The notes under the pieces are model-generated. The model was not told the DNA's origin and ran no database searches. It worked only from the letters and a program-made list of their open reading frames with translations. DNA of 49,215 nucleotides from a virus. The stretch's first letter is position 1; each line of letters begins with the position of its first letter. A program made the translations under genes and the position numbers. Location: the IMG/VR virus record IMGVR_UViG_3300034524_000131, positions 1 to 49,215 of that record; one strand, 5' to 3'. Below, piece after piece: positions 21,661 to 29,802 of this stretch.

Positions 21661-21802
21661 AGAGGGGCAATGGATATGCCCCTACTGCAAAACGGATATG
21701 ACAAATGTGCCAAAGAAAGCGGCGAATGTGTCTACAAAACCCAAGAACAACAAGAACAAGAAACTAGGCGCAGGCAATTGGATAGACCAAATGTGCCCAT
21801 AG
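21599..21802 (+). CDS. Zinc-ribbon protein
   Basis: 67 aa with CPACGKNSYS and WICPYCKTDM, a standard two-CxxC zinc ribbon, then a Lys/Asn-rich tail. AAGGAGGTGC precedes ATG 21599. It is read in another frame than the end of the preceding gene. Function unknown, likely nucleic-acid or protein binding. Confidence 0.65.
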   Translation: MASMVKKTCPACGKNSYSAAEEGQWICPYCKTDMTNVPKKAANVSTKPKNNKNKKLGAGNWIDQMCP

Positions 21803-21833
21803 CTCAAGGGAAAAAAGAAAGGAGCTGAATAAC

Positions 21834-22190
21834 ATGACAATTACATCTTTTGGAAGTCACAACGTTCACCGCCAGAAAATCAAAGAATCCGGCATCCGAC
21901 GCCAAATCCAGGACTACCTTCGCTGGAATGGCTGGACGGTTCTCTACCACCTGCAGGGCCTGGGGTCGATGAAAGGAATGAGTGATCTGCAGGCCCTGAA
22001 AGACGGCCGGGCAGTATTCATCGAGGTCAAACGCCCCGGCGGCCGGCAGAGTGAAGCGCAGAAGAAGTTTCAGGAGCTGGTAGAAAAGGCGGGGTTTGAA
22101 TATATCCTGGCCAAGTCGGTGGAAGATGTGGAGCATCTGGGCAAACAGAAACAGATGAGACTGGACCGGATGAAGCTGGACCGGAGGTGA
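21834..22190 (+). CDS. VRR-NUC domain nuclease
   Basis: 118 aa, a minimal VRR-NUC protein (PD-(D/E)xK fold). Visible motifs: an N-terminal basic helix ESGIRRQIQDYLRWNGW, then GMSDLQALKDGRAVFIEVKRPGGRQSEAQKKF holding the catalytic D and ExK, and the final hydrophobic strand YILAKSVEDVE. Stand-alone phage VRR-NUC enzymes are thought to resolve branched DNA before packaging. AAGGAGCTG precedes ATG 21834. Confidence 0.85.
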   Translation: MTITSFGSHNVHRQKIKESGIRRQIQDYLRWNGWTVLYHLQGLGSMKGMSDLQALKDGRAVFIEVKRPGGRQSEAQKKFQELVEKAGFEYILAKSVEDVEHLGKQKQMRLDRMKLDRR

Positions 22191-22293
22191 GCGGGGTGTG
22201 AAGTATGCAAACCTGAAACGCTCGGCAGTGAAGGTCCGTTTTCTTCCGCATGCCCTTTACTTTAGAAGATATCCTTGCAAAGGAGGCTGGGCG

Positions 22294-22455
22294 GTGAATG
22301 ATGACATAATAAAACTGATATGGCGGATGGTATTGAATGCAATGGTGGGACGGAGAGAGAGGACTTGTGATTTATATGAAAAGTATCTTCGGAAGACACG
22401 GCTGTATGTACCGGTACAGGAGATACTGGAGGCAAAAGGGAAGAAGGTGTGCTGA
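22294..22455 (+). CDS. Small unknown protein
   Basis: 53 aa from GTG 22294, which has AAAGGAGG at good spacing; the frame is open to another GTG at 22198 with GGAGGTGAG, giving 85 aa, so the start is uncertain. The product is basic and helical (LIWRMVLNAMVGRRERTCDLYEKYL). No known family. Confidence 0.5.
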   Translation: MNDDIIKLIWRMVLNAMVGRRERTCDLYEKYLRKTRLYVPVQEILEAKGKKVC

Positions 22456-22460
22456 ATAAT

Positions 22461-22754
22461 ATGAAATATATTCGATTGCAAAGAAGTCATTATGAAGGAA
22501 TCATTGCAATTGGTGAATATATCCAGGAGACAGAACCGAATATTTATTTAAGATTAAAACTTTTTGAAGTATCAATGTATTTTAAAATAACAGCAAAAAT
22601 CGCAGCTGAAAGAATAAGAGATGTTACTGAACAAGTATTACAAGCAGCTGACATTTCTAGTAAGAACAAATTCTATGCAAGACTTATGCAGGAGCGCCCG
22701 CTTCCAGGCCGGGGCGGGCTGCTTCGCGGGGAGAAGGAGGGAGCGTTGTATTGA
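22461..22754 (+). CDS. Small unknown protein
   Basis: About 97 aa from ATG 22461; GTG 22449 is an alternative. The first 80 residues are AT-rich helical sequence (HYEGIIAIGEYIQETEPN), while the last 20 (RPLPGRGGLLRGEKEGALY) come from a GC-rich stretch, which suggests a recombined 3' end. Overlaps the start of the late regulator. Confidence 0.5.
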   Translation: MKYIRLQRSHYEGIIAIGEYIQETEPNIYLRLKLFEVSMYFKITAKIAAERIRDVTEQVLQAADISSKNKFYARLMQERPLPGRGGLLRGEKEGALY

Positions 22755-23233
22755 ACTATTACAAAGCAACTGAGAAATTTTTATATAACTACAACAGCCT
22801 GAAAGCCAGCATCGAAAATATGAAACAAGAGATAGAAGAAATTGAATATCTTGGAATGTCGGCTATTAACTATGACCACGAGATTACCGGGAAAACATTT
22901 GTTTTTCATTCAATTACCGAAAATGAGGCTATCAAGGTATCAGAAAAGAAAAGAATACTTGAAACGAGAATCAAGATATTAGAAAATAAATTAGAGCGCA
23001 TAGATAGGGCTGTAGATGCGCTGAATGACATAGAACAAAAAATTATAAAACTGCGATATTATGAAGAATGGCAATGGTGTCAGATAGCTTACGAAGTGAG
23101 ATATTCTGAGAAATGGTGCAGGGAATTAAGACGAAGAGCTGTCAGGAAAGTAGCAATAGGCCTTTTTGGAGAAGAAGCACTTGCAAAAGACTTCCTTTAT
23201 AGTTCCCCTTATAAGCAGGAAAATGCGGTATAA
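22751..23233 (+). CDS. Late-gene regulator, RinA/ArpU-like with sigma-70 region 4-type HTH
   Basis: 160 aa from TTG 22751 after GAAGGAGGGAG. The N-terminal half is coiled coil. Residues 95-140 (LNDIEQKIIKLRYYEEWQWCQIAYEVRYSEKWCRELRRRAVRK is the run, not quoted in full elsewhere) form a region 4-type HTH. Proteins of this kind stand ahead of the terminase genes in Gram-positive phages and activate late transcription. The position here is the same, apart from the insertion of unknown genes and hicAB. Confidence 0.75.
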   Translation: MNYYKATEKFLYNYNSLKASIENMKQEIEEIEYLGMSAINYDHEITGKTFVFHSITENEAIKVSEKKRILETRIKILENKLERIDRAVDALNDIEQKIIKLRYYEEWQWCQIAYEVRYSEKWCRELRRRAVRKVAIGLFGEEALAKDFLYSSPYKQENAV

Positions 23234-23304
23234 TAGTATCAAAGGAAATTATAAACAGCTATAATAAAGTGTATTTTACTTATAATTTGAATGGGGTGAA
23301 AGAG

Positions 23305-24192
23305 GTGTCTAATGGGGTTAAAGTAAAGATACGCTTTGAAGGGCAACACCATCAAATGGATTTGGACACCTTAATTTTATCCCTATTGAATTTTGCTGAA
23401 TTGACAAGAGCAGCATCTGAGGAAGTGATGCCTGGACAAAAAATACAGATAGCGATAGATGCTACAGAGAAGGGCAGCTTTGATGTATTGCTCAATTTAT
23501 TCACAGAAATACAACAAGGACTATTATCCTTTTTTAATTGGAATAATATAGGTAAAGTTTCTACAGTTATAGGGTGTGTTGTAGGAGTTTTAGAGATAAA
23601 AAAGCATTTGAAAGGCAAAAAACCAGAAAGTGTACAAAGCAATAATAATGGAATTACAATAATAACACATGGTAATTCCACTATTAAAGTCTCGAGCAAA
23701 GTATACAACTTTTATAAAAGCAATGCAAAGGCAAATGAACATGTAGAAAGTTTATTTGATAAATTAGTAGAAAGACCGGAAATAGAGGGCCTAACTATAG
23801 AGGCGGAAGGTCAAGATACTTTTCATGTAGCGAGTGAAGATTTTGTCGGAATGGCCCAAAAGAATGAAATGATACAAGAAAAAGAGGAAGTTAGAGTTAT
23901 TGAGACCAATGTTTCAGTGTTGAAAGTTGTATTTCAAAAAAACAGAAAATGGGAGTTTATCTATCAAGGGAATAAAATATCTGCACAAATAACTGATGAA
24001 CGATTTTGGAAAGAAATAGATTCTTTTGGGTTTAGATTTGGGAAAGGAGATATTTTAACTGTTAAATTAGAGATAACACAAGTTTTTGATCATGACGTAA
24101 ATACATATTTAAACAAAGGATATAGAGTTCTCGAAGTAATCGATTTTAAACAGGCACCGCGTCAGATGCAGCTTGACTTAACAGACGAATAA
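23305..24192 (+). CDS. Unknown protein, possible cargo
   Basis: About 295 aa from GTG 23305 with GGGGTGA upstream; the frame is open to 23269. A beta-rich N-terminal domain (VKVKIRFEGQHHQMDLDTLI) is followed by a hydrophobic helix pair near residues 80-105, a Gly-rich loop (GITIITHGNSTIKV), and a beta-rich C-terminal half. I do not recognise the family. It is AT-rich and sits between the late regulator and terminase, where phages often carry foreign genes. Confidence 0.6.
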   Translation: MSNGVKVKIRFEGQHHQMDLDTLILSLLNFAELTRAASEEVMPGQKIQIAIDATEKGSFDVLLNLFTEIQQGLLSFFNWNNIGKVSTVIGCVVGVLEIKKHLKGKKPESVQSNNNGITIITHGNSTIKVSSKVYNFYKSNAKANEHVESLFDKLVERPEIEGLTIEAEGQDTFHVASEDFVGMAQKNEMIQEKEEVRVIETNVSVLKVVFQKNRKWEFIYQGNKISAQITDERFWKEIDSFGFRFGKGDILTVKLEITQVFDHDVNTYLNKGYRVLEVIDFKQAPRQMQLDLTDE

Positions 24193-24268
24193 TATGCGAG
24201 TTTTCTGCAAACTTGAGGGGAGTAAACTATGGTAAAGGGATACTAAGAAGACTGGTGCTTTTATAATT

Positions 24269-24306
24269 TTTCGACAATTGCAGGATTTCCCCTTCCAGCG
24301 TCGAAA
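24269..24306. promoter_or_regulatory. Inverted repeat with Spo0A-box-like arms
   Basis: TTTCGAC (24269-24275) and GTCGAAA (24300-24306) flank 24 bp with GCAGGATTTCCCC. The left arm plus the next A gives TTCGACA, the complement of the 0A box TGTCGAA. A TATAAT-like hexamer is at 24262-24267. It may be a regulatory region for the 24333 gene or a genomic repeat element. Confidence 0.4.
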
Positions 24307-24332
24307 TAGGACGGGGAAGGGAGGGAGAAAAG

Positions 24333-24614
24333 ATGGAAAGCAATATCACAGAACTAATTGCAGATATAAATAAATTTGGTAAAATACAAATTACACTAAT
24401 TCATCATTATGGTAATAAAGTAACAACTCAACGTTATAATTTATATGGAGTTAAAGCACAGGAAAAAAGTAAAAGCTTAAATTTCGGGGAAAAATTAGAA
24501 GGATTTTATATAACCAAAAATGATAAAATAGTAAAAAACAGCAGTGACGAAAAACGAGCTACATATAGTATTTACAGAGATGACTTATGCATAGCACAAT
24601 TTTATTTATATTGA
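24333..24614 (+). CDS. Unknown small protein
   Basis: 93 aa, AT-rich, with GGAGGGAG before ATG 24333. Beta-strand pattern throughout (KIQITLIHHYGNKVTTQRYNLYG). No motif. It has its own upstream regulatory repeat and its own terminator, so it looks like an independent cargo unit. Confidence 0.6.
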   Translation: MESNITELIADINKFGKIQITLIHHYGNKVTTQRYNLYGVKAQEKSKSLNFGEKLEGFYITKNDKIVKNSSDEKRATYSIYRDDLCIAQFYLY

Positions 24615-24616
24615 TT

Positions 24617-24638
24617 AGAGCCCACCGGGCTCTTTTTT
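24617..24638 (+). terminator. Rho-independent terminator
   Basis: Perfect stem AGAGCCC (24617-24623) / GGGCTCT (24627-24633) with a 3-nt loop, then TTTTT. Ends the 24333 gene. Confidence 0.85.
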
Positions 24639-24649
24639 CTTGCCCAAAA

Positions 24650-24670
24650 TAAAAAAGGCCATTAAGGCCT
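24650..24670 (-). terminator. Rho-independent terminator for hicAB
   Basis: Read leftward: AGGCC, TTAAT loop, GGCCT, then TTTTT. It overlaps the hicB stop. With the previous terminator it insulates two converging units. Confidence 0.75.
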
Positions 24671-25069
24671 ATCATGAATACCAAGTTTTTCTTTTAATGC
24701 ATTTTGTAATATTTGAGAGAAATTGACGTTGTTGTTTTCTGCTATAGTATTTAACCATGCTGGTATAGTAAGTGTTTTTTTAACTGCACGGTTATCATGT
24801 TTTTTGCGGTATTCTATCATATCAATATCAATTAAAGTAACAAATTGACCGGGTTTTATTTTTATTTGTTCGGGTTTAGAAGGAGTTGGTATAGGAGCCT
24901 TTTCTTCTTCGAGAGAGTAAAGATAAAGGCCTAAAGCGTCTCTAGCCATTTCAATGGCCTGTTCGAGAGTATCTCCTTCTGTGCAGCAACCCAAAAGGTC
25001 AGGAAACGTTACAGAGTAACCGCCAACCTCTTCGGTTTGAAAAATAGCTGGATAAACATATTTAGCCAT
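24662..25069 (-). CDS. hicB: HicB-family antitoxin
   Basis: 135 aa. The N-terminal partial RNase-H-like HicB fold reads YPAIFQTEEVGGYSVTFPDLLGCCTEGDTLEQAIEMA, the family signature. The C-terminal part (NRAVKKTLTIPAWLNTIAENN) looks like a ribbon-helix-helix DNA-binding domain, so the protein can bind its own promoter. It neutralises HicA and represses the operon. It follows hicA by 46 bp. Confidence 0.93.
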   Translation of the reverse strand: MAKYVYPAIFQTEEVGGYSVTFPDLLGCCTEGDTLEQAIEMARDALGLYLYSLEEEKAPIPTPSKPEQIKIKPGQFVTLIDIDMIEYRKKHDNRAVKKTLTIPAWLNTIAENNNVNFSQILQNALKEKLGIHDRP

Positions 25070-25115
25070 TTTAATACCTCCATTTCTATGTTTTAAAATA
25101 CCCTCTTAGCAGGGC

Positions 25116-25298
25116 TTATTTCAACCCTGCCTGTTTGAGGATATTGTTTAGAGTTCCTGGTTTTAGGTCTTTATTGTGGTAGGGGATTACTGGTCTTCCG
25201 GGTTTACTGGGATGCTTTAGGATGTAATGTGAACCTTGTATTCTATCTATGTACCATCCTTCAGCTTTCAGCTTTTTTATTAATTCTTTTGGTTTCAT
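25116..25298 (-). CDS. hicA: HicA-family mRNA interferase toxin
   Basis: 60 aa, a full-length HicA: dsRBD-like fold with KELIKKLKAEGWYIDRIQGSHYIL, where the His of GSHY is the conserved catalytic residue, then PYHNKDLKPGTLNNILKQAGL. It cleaves mRNA when free of HicB. TTAGGAGGGGA precedes ATG 25298. As the first gene of a leftward operon in the rightward late region it is likely a moron that stabilises the prophage. Confidence 0.93.
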   Translation of the reverse strand: MKPKELIKKLKAEGWYIDRIQGSHYILKHPSKPGRPVIPYHNKDLKPGTLNNILKQAGLK

Positions 25299-25322
25299 TT
25301 GTTATCCCCTCCTAACAATTAT

Positions 25323-25351
25323 ATTATAATACGTATTAATACGTATGTCAA
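25323..25351 (-). promoter_or_regulatory. Consensus promoter of hicAB with an 18-bp palindromic operator
   Basis: Read leftward: TTGACA (25351-25346), exactly 17 bp, TATAAT (25328-25323), a perfect sigma-A promoter. The spacer is ATACGTATTAATACGTAT (25346-25329), a perfect 18-bp palindrome made of two ATACGTAT units. A repressor bound here would block RNA polymerase; HicB is the natural candidate. Confidence 0.85.
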
Positions 25352-25379
25352 GAGTTTTTTATAAAAAATTATGGGGCTA

Positions 25380-25495
25380 ACCGGCTCTTTCTTTTTTTCA
25401 AACAAAGCGGGTCCTTTCAAGAGATATAGAGGTTGCGGAAGCTCACGAGCCCAAAATTCGGCTAGGTTTACAGCAAAAAAATCAAATTTCCTTCG
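25380..25495. other. Noncoding gap before terminase, candidate cos region
   Basis: No gene is visible. The segment has a pyrimidine-rich run, then GCGGGTCCTTTC and a GAAGCTCACGAGCCC element (about 25408-25465). The terminase is of the lambda GpA type and lambda cos lies just upstream of nu1, so by analogy the packaging site should be here. No staggered cut can be placed by eye. Confidence 0.35.
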
Positions 25496-25519
25496 ATGCT
25501 CATAAGGAGAGGATTTAGA

Positions 25520-26071
25520 ATGGATTTTAAATGCGATGTTGATGTAGTTGCAAAATTCCTAGATTTAACTACTAGAAGAGTTTATCAGCTGGTAAAAGCA
25601 GAAGTTATAGAAAGACTTCCAGACGGGAAATTTGACTTAAAAGATGTTTCGGAAAAATACTATGAATTTAAGTTTGGCAGCGAAAGCAGAGATTTAAACC
25701 AGGTCAAGGCTGAACATGAAGAAGTTAAGAAGAGAATTAGTGAACTCAAACTGGCAAAAATGGAAGGGAAACTGCATGAAGCAGATGATGTAGAACTGAT
25801 TATGACAAATATGCTTGTCACCTTCCGTAACCGGATATTGTCAATACCTTCAAAACTTGCACCACAGCTAATTGGCATGAAAAACATCGGCAAAATAAGC
25901 GATTTGATAGATAGAGAGCTTCGAGACGCTTTGAACGAGCTATCAGAGTATGATCCGGCTTTATTCGCTGGAGAAGATATCATAGAGGGTGATGATGGTG
26001 CAGAAGAAGACGATCGATCTGTTCCAGAAGATACTGAAAGCGGTTGCCCCACCACCGAGCCTAACAATTAG
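25520..26071 (+). CDS. Terminase small subunit, Nu1-like
   Basis: 183 aa from ATG 25520, with AAGGAGAGG upstream. The N-terminal HTH (DVDVVAKFLDLTTRRVYQLVKAEVI) recognises the packaging site; residues 55-90 are a coiled coil (ELKLAKMEGKLHEADDVE) typical of the Nu1 dimer; the acidic tail EDIIEGDDGAEEDD likely contacts the large subunit. Its end overlaps the large-subunit gene. Confidence 0.85.
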   Translation: MDFKCDVDVVAKFLDLTTRRVYQLVKAEVIERLPDGKFDLKDVSEKYYEFKFGSESRDLNQVKAEHEEVKKRISELKLAKMEGKLHEADDVELIMTNMLVTFRNRILSIPSKLAPQLIGMKNIGKISDLIDRELRDALNELSEYDPALFAGEDIIEGDDGAEEDDRSVPEDTESGCPTTEPNN

Positions 26072-27842
26072 TGAGTGGGCTGATCGCTACAGAAAACTAT
26101 CCTCAGAAACATCTGCCGAACCAGGCCAATGGAGAACTGACCGGGCACCATATCAGCGGGGAATAATGGATGCAGTGAGTGATCCTGACGTTGAAAAAAT
26201 AGTTGTCATGAGTTCATCACAGGTGGGGAAATCGGAAATTATTTTAAATGTTATTGGTTATTTTATTGACAACGACCCATGCCCAATGCTGTTAATACAG
26301 CCGACCATAGAGACAGCTCAGGATTTTTCTAAAAGAAGAATTGCTCCAATGATTAGAGATACCGAAGTAATTCGGGATAAAGTGGCCGATAGCAAAACCC
26401 GGGATACAAATAACACCATCCTTATGAAGGTGTTCCCCGGGGGATTTTTGGCCATAGGTGGGGCAAACAGCCCGGCGGGGCTTGCAAGTAGGCCTATAAG
26501 AATATTACTTGCTGATGAAATTGACCGTTATCCTGATAGCGCCGGTTCTGAAGGTGATCCACTTGCCTTGGCTGAAAAACGGACCATAACTTTCTGGAAT
26601 AAGAAAAAAATTTATGTTTCTACTCCAACAATCAAGGGGATATCTAGAATTGAGGATGAATATGAGCAGGGAACCCAGGAAAAATGGTGTTTAAAGTGTC
26701 CAAACTGCGGAAAATATCAATTCATAAATTTATATGGCATTAAATTTGAGTATGAAAAGGATGAAAAAGGTAACTATAAAGTTTGGGATGTAAATTTTCA
26801 ATGCCCTGACTGCCTTGAAAAATTCAATGAGCTCACATGGAAAGGTCGGCCCGGCAAATGGATTGCAGACAACCCTAATGTTAAAGGGGCTAGAAGTTTT
26901 CACCTCAATTCATTCGTCAGCCCCTGGGTTTCCTGGGAAGAAATTATAAAGGAATGGCTTAGAGTAAAAAAAGACCCTGAGCAATATAAAGTTTTTAAGA
27001 ACACAGTTCTCGGCCAGACATGGGAAGAAAAAGGAGAAATTGAGAGCGAGGATTTCTTGCTAGAACGTAGAGAAGAGTATCCTGCGGATTTATCGGGCGG
27101 AGTTTTGCTGCTTACAGCAGGCGTTGACGTTCAGGATGACAGGTTAGAATATGAAGTTGTTGGCTGGGGAAAAGGCCAGGAGTCCTGGGGAATTGAATAC
27201 GGGTTTATTATGGGCCGACCGGACGATCCGACAACCTGGCAGCTGTTATCCGATAAACTTGACCAGGTTTATTACTTTAAAAATGGCCTGGGGTTGAAAG
27301 TGGCCTGTACCTGCGTGGACTCAGGAGGGCATTATACCTCGGAAGTTTACCGTTTTTGCAAAGCAAATGAACACAGAAGAATATTTGCTGTCAAAGGTAA
27401 AGGCGGTCCTGGAATACCATTGATTCACAAGATATACCGCAGTAAAAAGGAAAATGCTGCGGTGTTTATTTTGGGTGTTGATAGCGGCAAGTCAACTATT
27501 ATGTCCAGACTTAAAATAAAACAGCCTGGAGACGGATATTGTCATTTCCCCTTGCAAGAAGAACGTGGATATGATCGGCAATACTTTAAAGGGCTCATAT
27601 CTGAAAAACTTGTTAGGAGAAAAAGGAATGGTCAAATAAGATTGGTGTGGGAAAAAATAAATGAAAGTCAGCGAAATGAACCTTTAGACATACGGAATTA
27701 TGCTCTTGCAGCTTTAAATATATTGAATCCAAACTTTGAATCCCTCGAAAAAAGACTTAAAAGCGGCAAAAAAAGTGAAACTGATACGGCAAAAACACCA
27801 AAAAGACGGCGTGGAGTGATTAGAAAAGGTATTCAAATATAA
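25995..27842 (+). CDS. Terminase large subunit, GpA family
   Basis: About 615 aa. The ATPase domain shows the opening WADRYRKLSSETSAEPGQWRTDR is family-typical; Walker A-like SSQVGKSE; Walker B LLADEIDRYP; then a zinc-type segment CPNCGKY ... CPDCLEKF; the nuclease domain begins LTAGVDVQDDRLE and includes CVDSGGHYT. It cuts and pumps DNA into the prohead. The start could be ATG 25992 or 25995. A GpA-type terminase predicts cos-type packaging. Confidence 0.95.
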   Translation: MVQKKTIDLFQKILKAVAPPPSLTISEWADRYRKLSSETSAEPGQWRTDRAPYQRGIMDAVSDPDVEKIVVMSSSQVGKSEIILNVIGYFIDNDPCPMLLIQPTIETAQDFSKRRIAPMIRDTEVIRDKVADSKTRDTNNTILMKVFPGGFLAIGGANSPAGLASRPIRILLADEIDRYPDSAGSEGDPLALAEKRTITFWNKKKIYVSTPTIKGISRIEDEYEQGTQEKWCLKCPNCGKYQFINLYGIKFEYEKDEKGNYKVWDVNFQCPDCLEKFNELTWKGRPGKWIADNPNVKGARSFHLNSFVSPWVSWEEIIKEWLRVKKDPEQYKVFKNTVLGQTWEEKGEIESEDFLLERREEYPADLSGGVLLLTAGVDVQDDRLEYEVVGWGKGQESWGIEYGFIMGRPDDPTTWQLLSDKLDQVYYFKNGLGLKVACTCVDSGGHYTSEVYRFCKANEHRRIFAVKGKGGPGIPLIHKIYRSKKENAAVFILGVDSGKSTIMSRLKIKQPGDGYCHFPLQEERGYDRQYFKGLISEKLVRRKRNGQIRLVWEKINESQRNEPLDIRNYALAALNILNPNFESLEKRLKSGKKSETDTAKTPKRRRGVIRKGIQI

Positions 27843-27872
27843 CAAATAATTAGATTAAAAGCGGGTGATAAA

Positions 27873-28112
27873 ATGACGGTTTCAGACCGTTTGGAAAAGG
27901 CAAAAGCCAGGTTAGATGCTTATTATGAAGCTGAATTAGCAGTTTTAGCTGGTCAGGAATATAAAATAGGCAGCAGGAGTTTAACTAGGGCAGACTTAGG
28001 GGAAATAAAAAATGCTATTCGTGACCTTGAAAATTTGATCGAAGAACTAGAAGCTCAGGTAAACGGTCAAGGAAGGCGGAGGGCTTACAGAATAACATTA
28101 AGAGACCTCTAA
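27873..28112 (+). CDS. Head-tail joining protein, gpW/DUF6148-like
   Basis: 79 aa, helical, with LDAYYEAELAVLAGQEYKIGSRSLTRADLGEIKNAI, the conserved pattern of small gpW-like proteins found between terminase and portal in lambda-type heads. It would help close the head after packaging. Confidence 0.75.
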   Translation: MTVSDRLEKAKARLDAYYEAELAVLAGQEYKIGSRSLTRADLGEIKNAIRDLENLIEELEAQVNGQGRRRAYRITLRDL

Positions 28113-28143
28113 TTAAGCGAAGGGAGGGACAGGGAGTGATACT

Positions 28144-29802
28144 ATGAACATAATTGACAAAGCAATATTATTTATTAGTCCGGAAAAGGCATTAAGACGG
28201 GAAGTAGCCCGTGCAAAACTGGAAGTATTTAAACAGATACATAATTCCGGCTATGACCGGAGCGGGGCAAGCCAGGTGAAAAAGAGTTTAAAAGGCTGGA
28301 GCGCTCTGAGCAAAAGCCCCCAGGAAGATATTGACCCTAATCTTAACACCTTAAGGCAGAGGTCTCGGGATTTATTTATGTCAGCCCCTTTAGCCCGTTC
28401 AGCAATCGGCACAAACAGGACCAATGTAGTAGGGGCGGGTCTTAAACTGAAGGCCAAAGTGGATTACAAATTCCTGGGGCTAACCCGGGAACAAGCAGAT
28501 TCCTGGGAAAAGAATGTCGAAAGGGAATTTGCTTTATGGGCAGATTCCAAATGGTCTGATGCGTTAAGGTTAAATAATTTCTATGAATTACAGGCTTTGG
28601 CTCTCATCTCCTGGTTGATGAACGGAGATAGTTTTGCCCTTATAAAATATGATGAGCCCAAAAGCTGGATGCCTTACAGTTTGAGGTTACATTTAATCGA
28701 GGCAGATAGGGTTTCAACCCCTAATGTTGGTTATACAGTTAGCTTTTTCCCTAATCAAGCAAACACAATTGGTATGAACAGTAAAAACGGTAACCCAATA
28801 TATAACGGTGTGGAGGTTGATAAGGAAAAAGGGGAAGTTGTAGCTTACTGGATCAGCAATCAATACCCCGGTAGCAATATTAAAGGTATTAAAACAGAGT
28901 GGAAACGGATAAAAGCTTTTGGTGAAAATACAGGTAACCCTAATATATTACAATTAATGGAACCGGAGAGATGTGAACAATATAGGGGAGTTCCCTACTT
29001 GGCACCAGTCATAGAAGCCCTGAAACAAGTGACCAGATACACGGAAGCTGAGCTTACAGCTGCAGTTGTCCAGGCATTCTTTACTGCATTTATTAAACAG
29101 GAAGGACCGAAAAATGAAATCCCCTTCGGGGAAGCTATTCCTGAAGAAGACCAGGTCGATTCTGACCCCGCATCATATGAACTGGGGGCTGGTACAATAA
29201 ACATACTGGGTACCGGTGAGGATGTAGTTTTAGCAGACCCCAAAAGGCCAGCCAGTGGATTTGAACCATTTGTAAATTCCATGGCCAAACAGATTGGTGC
29301 AGCTTTGGAGATACCGTATGAACTGCTGATTAAAGCATTTATGGCTTCCTATTCTGCCAGCAGGGCAGCATTGCTGGAAGCCTGGAAGGCGTTCAAAATG
29401 AGAAGAACATGGTTTGCTAACGATTTTTGCCAGCCTGTATATGAACTCTGGCTTGCAGAAGCCGTTGCCAGCGGCAGGATAATTGCTCCGGGTTTTTTTA
29501 ATGACCCGGCAATAAGAAAAGCCTGGTCAAAAGCTCAATGGATTGGCCCGGCACCAGGGCAAATTGATCCAGTTAAAGAAGTTACTGCAGCTAAGATGAG
29601 GGTAGAAGAGGGCTTTTCTACTAGAGAAAAAGAGACTATAGAGCTTAATGGCGGAAATTGGGATGATAATATAGAGCAAATTACTAAGGAAAACGAACTA
29701 ATACAGCAAGCTAGAGGAGGAGAGGGTATTGGTGAAATACAAAATCTGAATAACAAAATCATACAGAAAGAGATAGAAAGGAGTGTGATGGAGGTTGAGT
29801 AA
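28144..29802 (+). CDS. Portal protein, lambda GpB family
   Basis: 552 aa. The core contains SRDLFMSAPLARSAIGTNRTNVVGAGLKL, LISWLMNGDSFALI, HLIEADRV and the stem/clip part EIPYELLIKAFMASYSASRAALLEAW, all typical of this family. It forms the dodecameric channel for DNA at the head vertex. The gene overlaps the protease gene by 8 bp. Confidence 0.95.
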   Translation: MNIIDKAILFISPEKALRREVARAKLEVFKQIHNSGYDRSGASQVKKSLKGWSALSKSPQEDIDPNLNTLRQRSRDLFMSAPLARSAIGTNRTNVVGAGLKLKAKVDYKFLGLTREQADSWEKNVEREFALWADSKWSDALRLNNFYELQALALISWLMNGDSFALIKYDEPKSWMPYSLRLHLIEADRVSTPNVGYTVSFFPNQANTIGMNSKNGNPIYNGVEVDKEKGEVVAYWISNQYPGSNIKGIKTEWKRIKAFGENTGNPNILQLMEPERCEQYRGVPYLAPVIEALKQVTRYTEAELTAAVVQAFFTAFIKQEGPKNEIPFGEAIPEEDQVDSDPASYELGAGTINILGTGEDVVLADPKRPASGFEPFVNSMAKQIGAALEIPYELLIKAFMASYSASRAALLEAWKAFKMRRTWFANDFCQPVYELWLAEAVASGRIIAPGFFNDPAIRKAWSKAQWIGPAPGQIDPVKEVTAAKMRVEEGFSTREKETIELNGGNWDDNIEQITKENELIQQARGGEGIGEIQNLNNKIIQKEIERSVMEVE

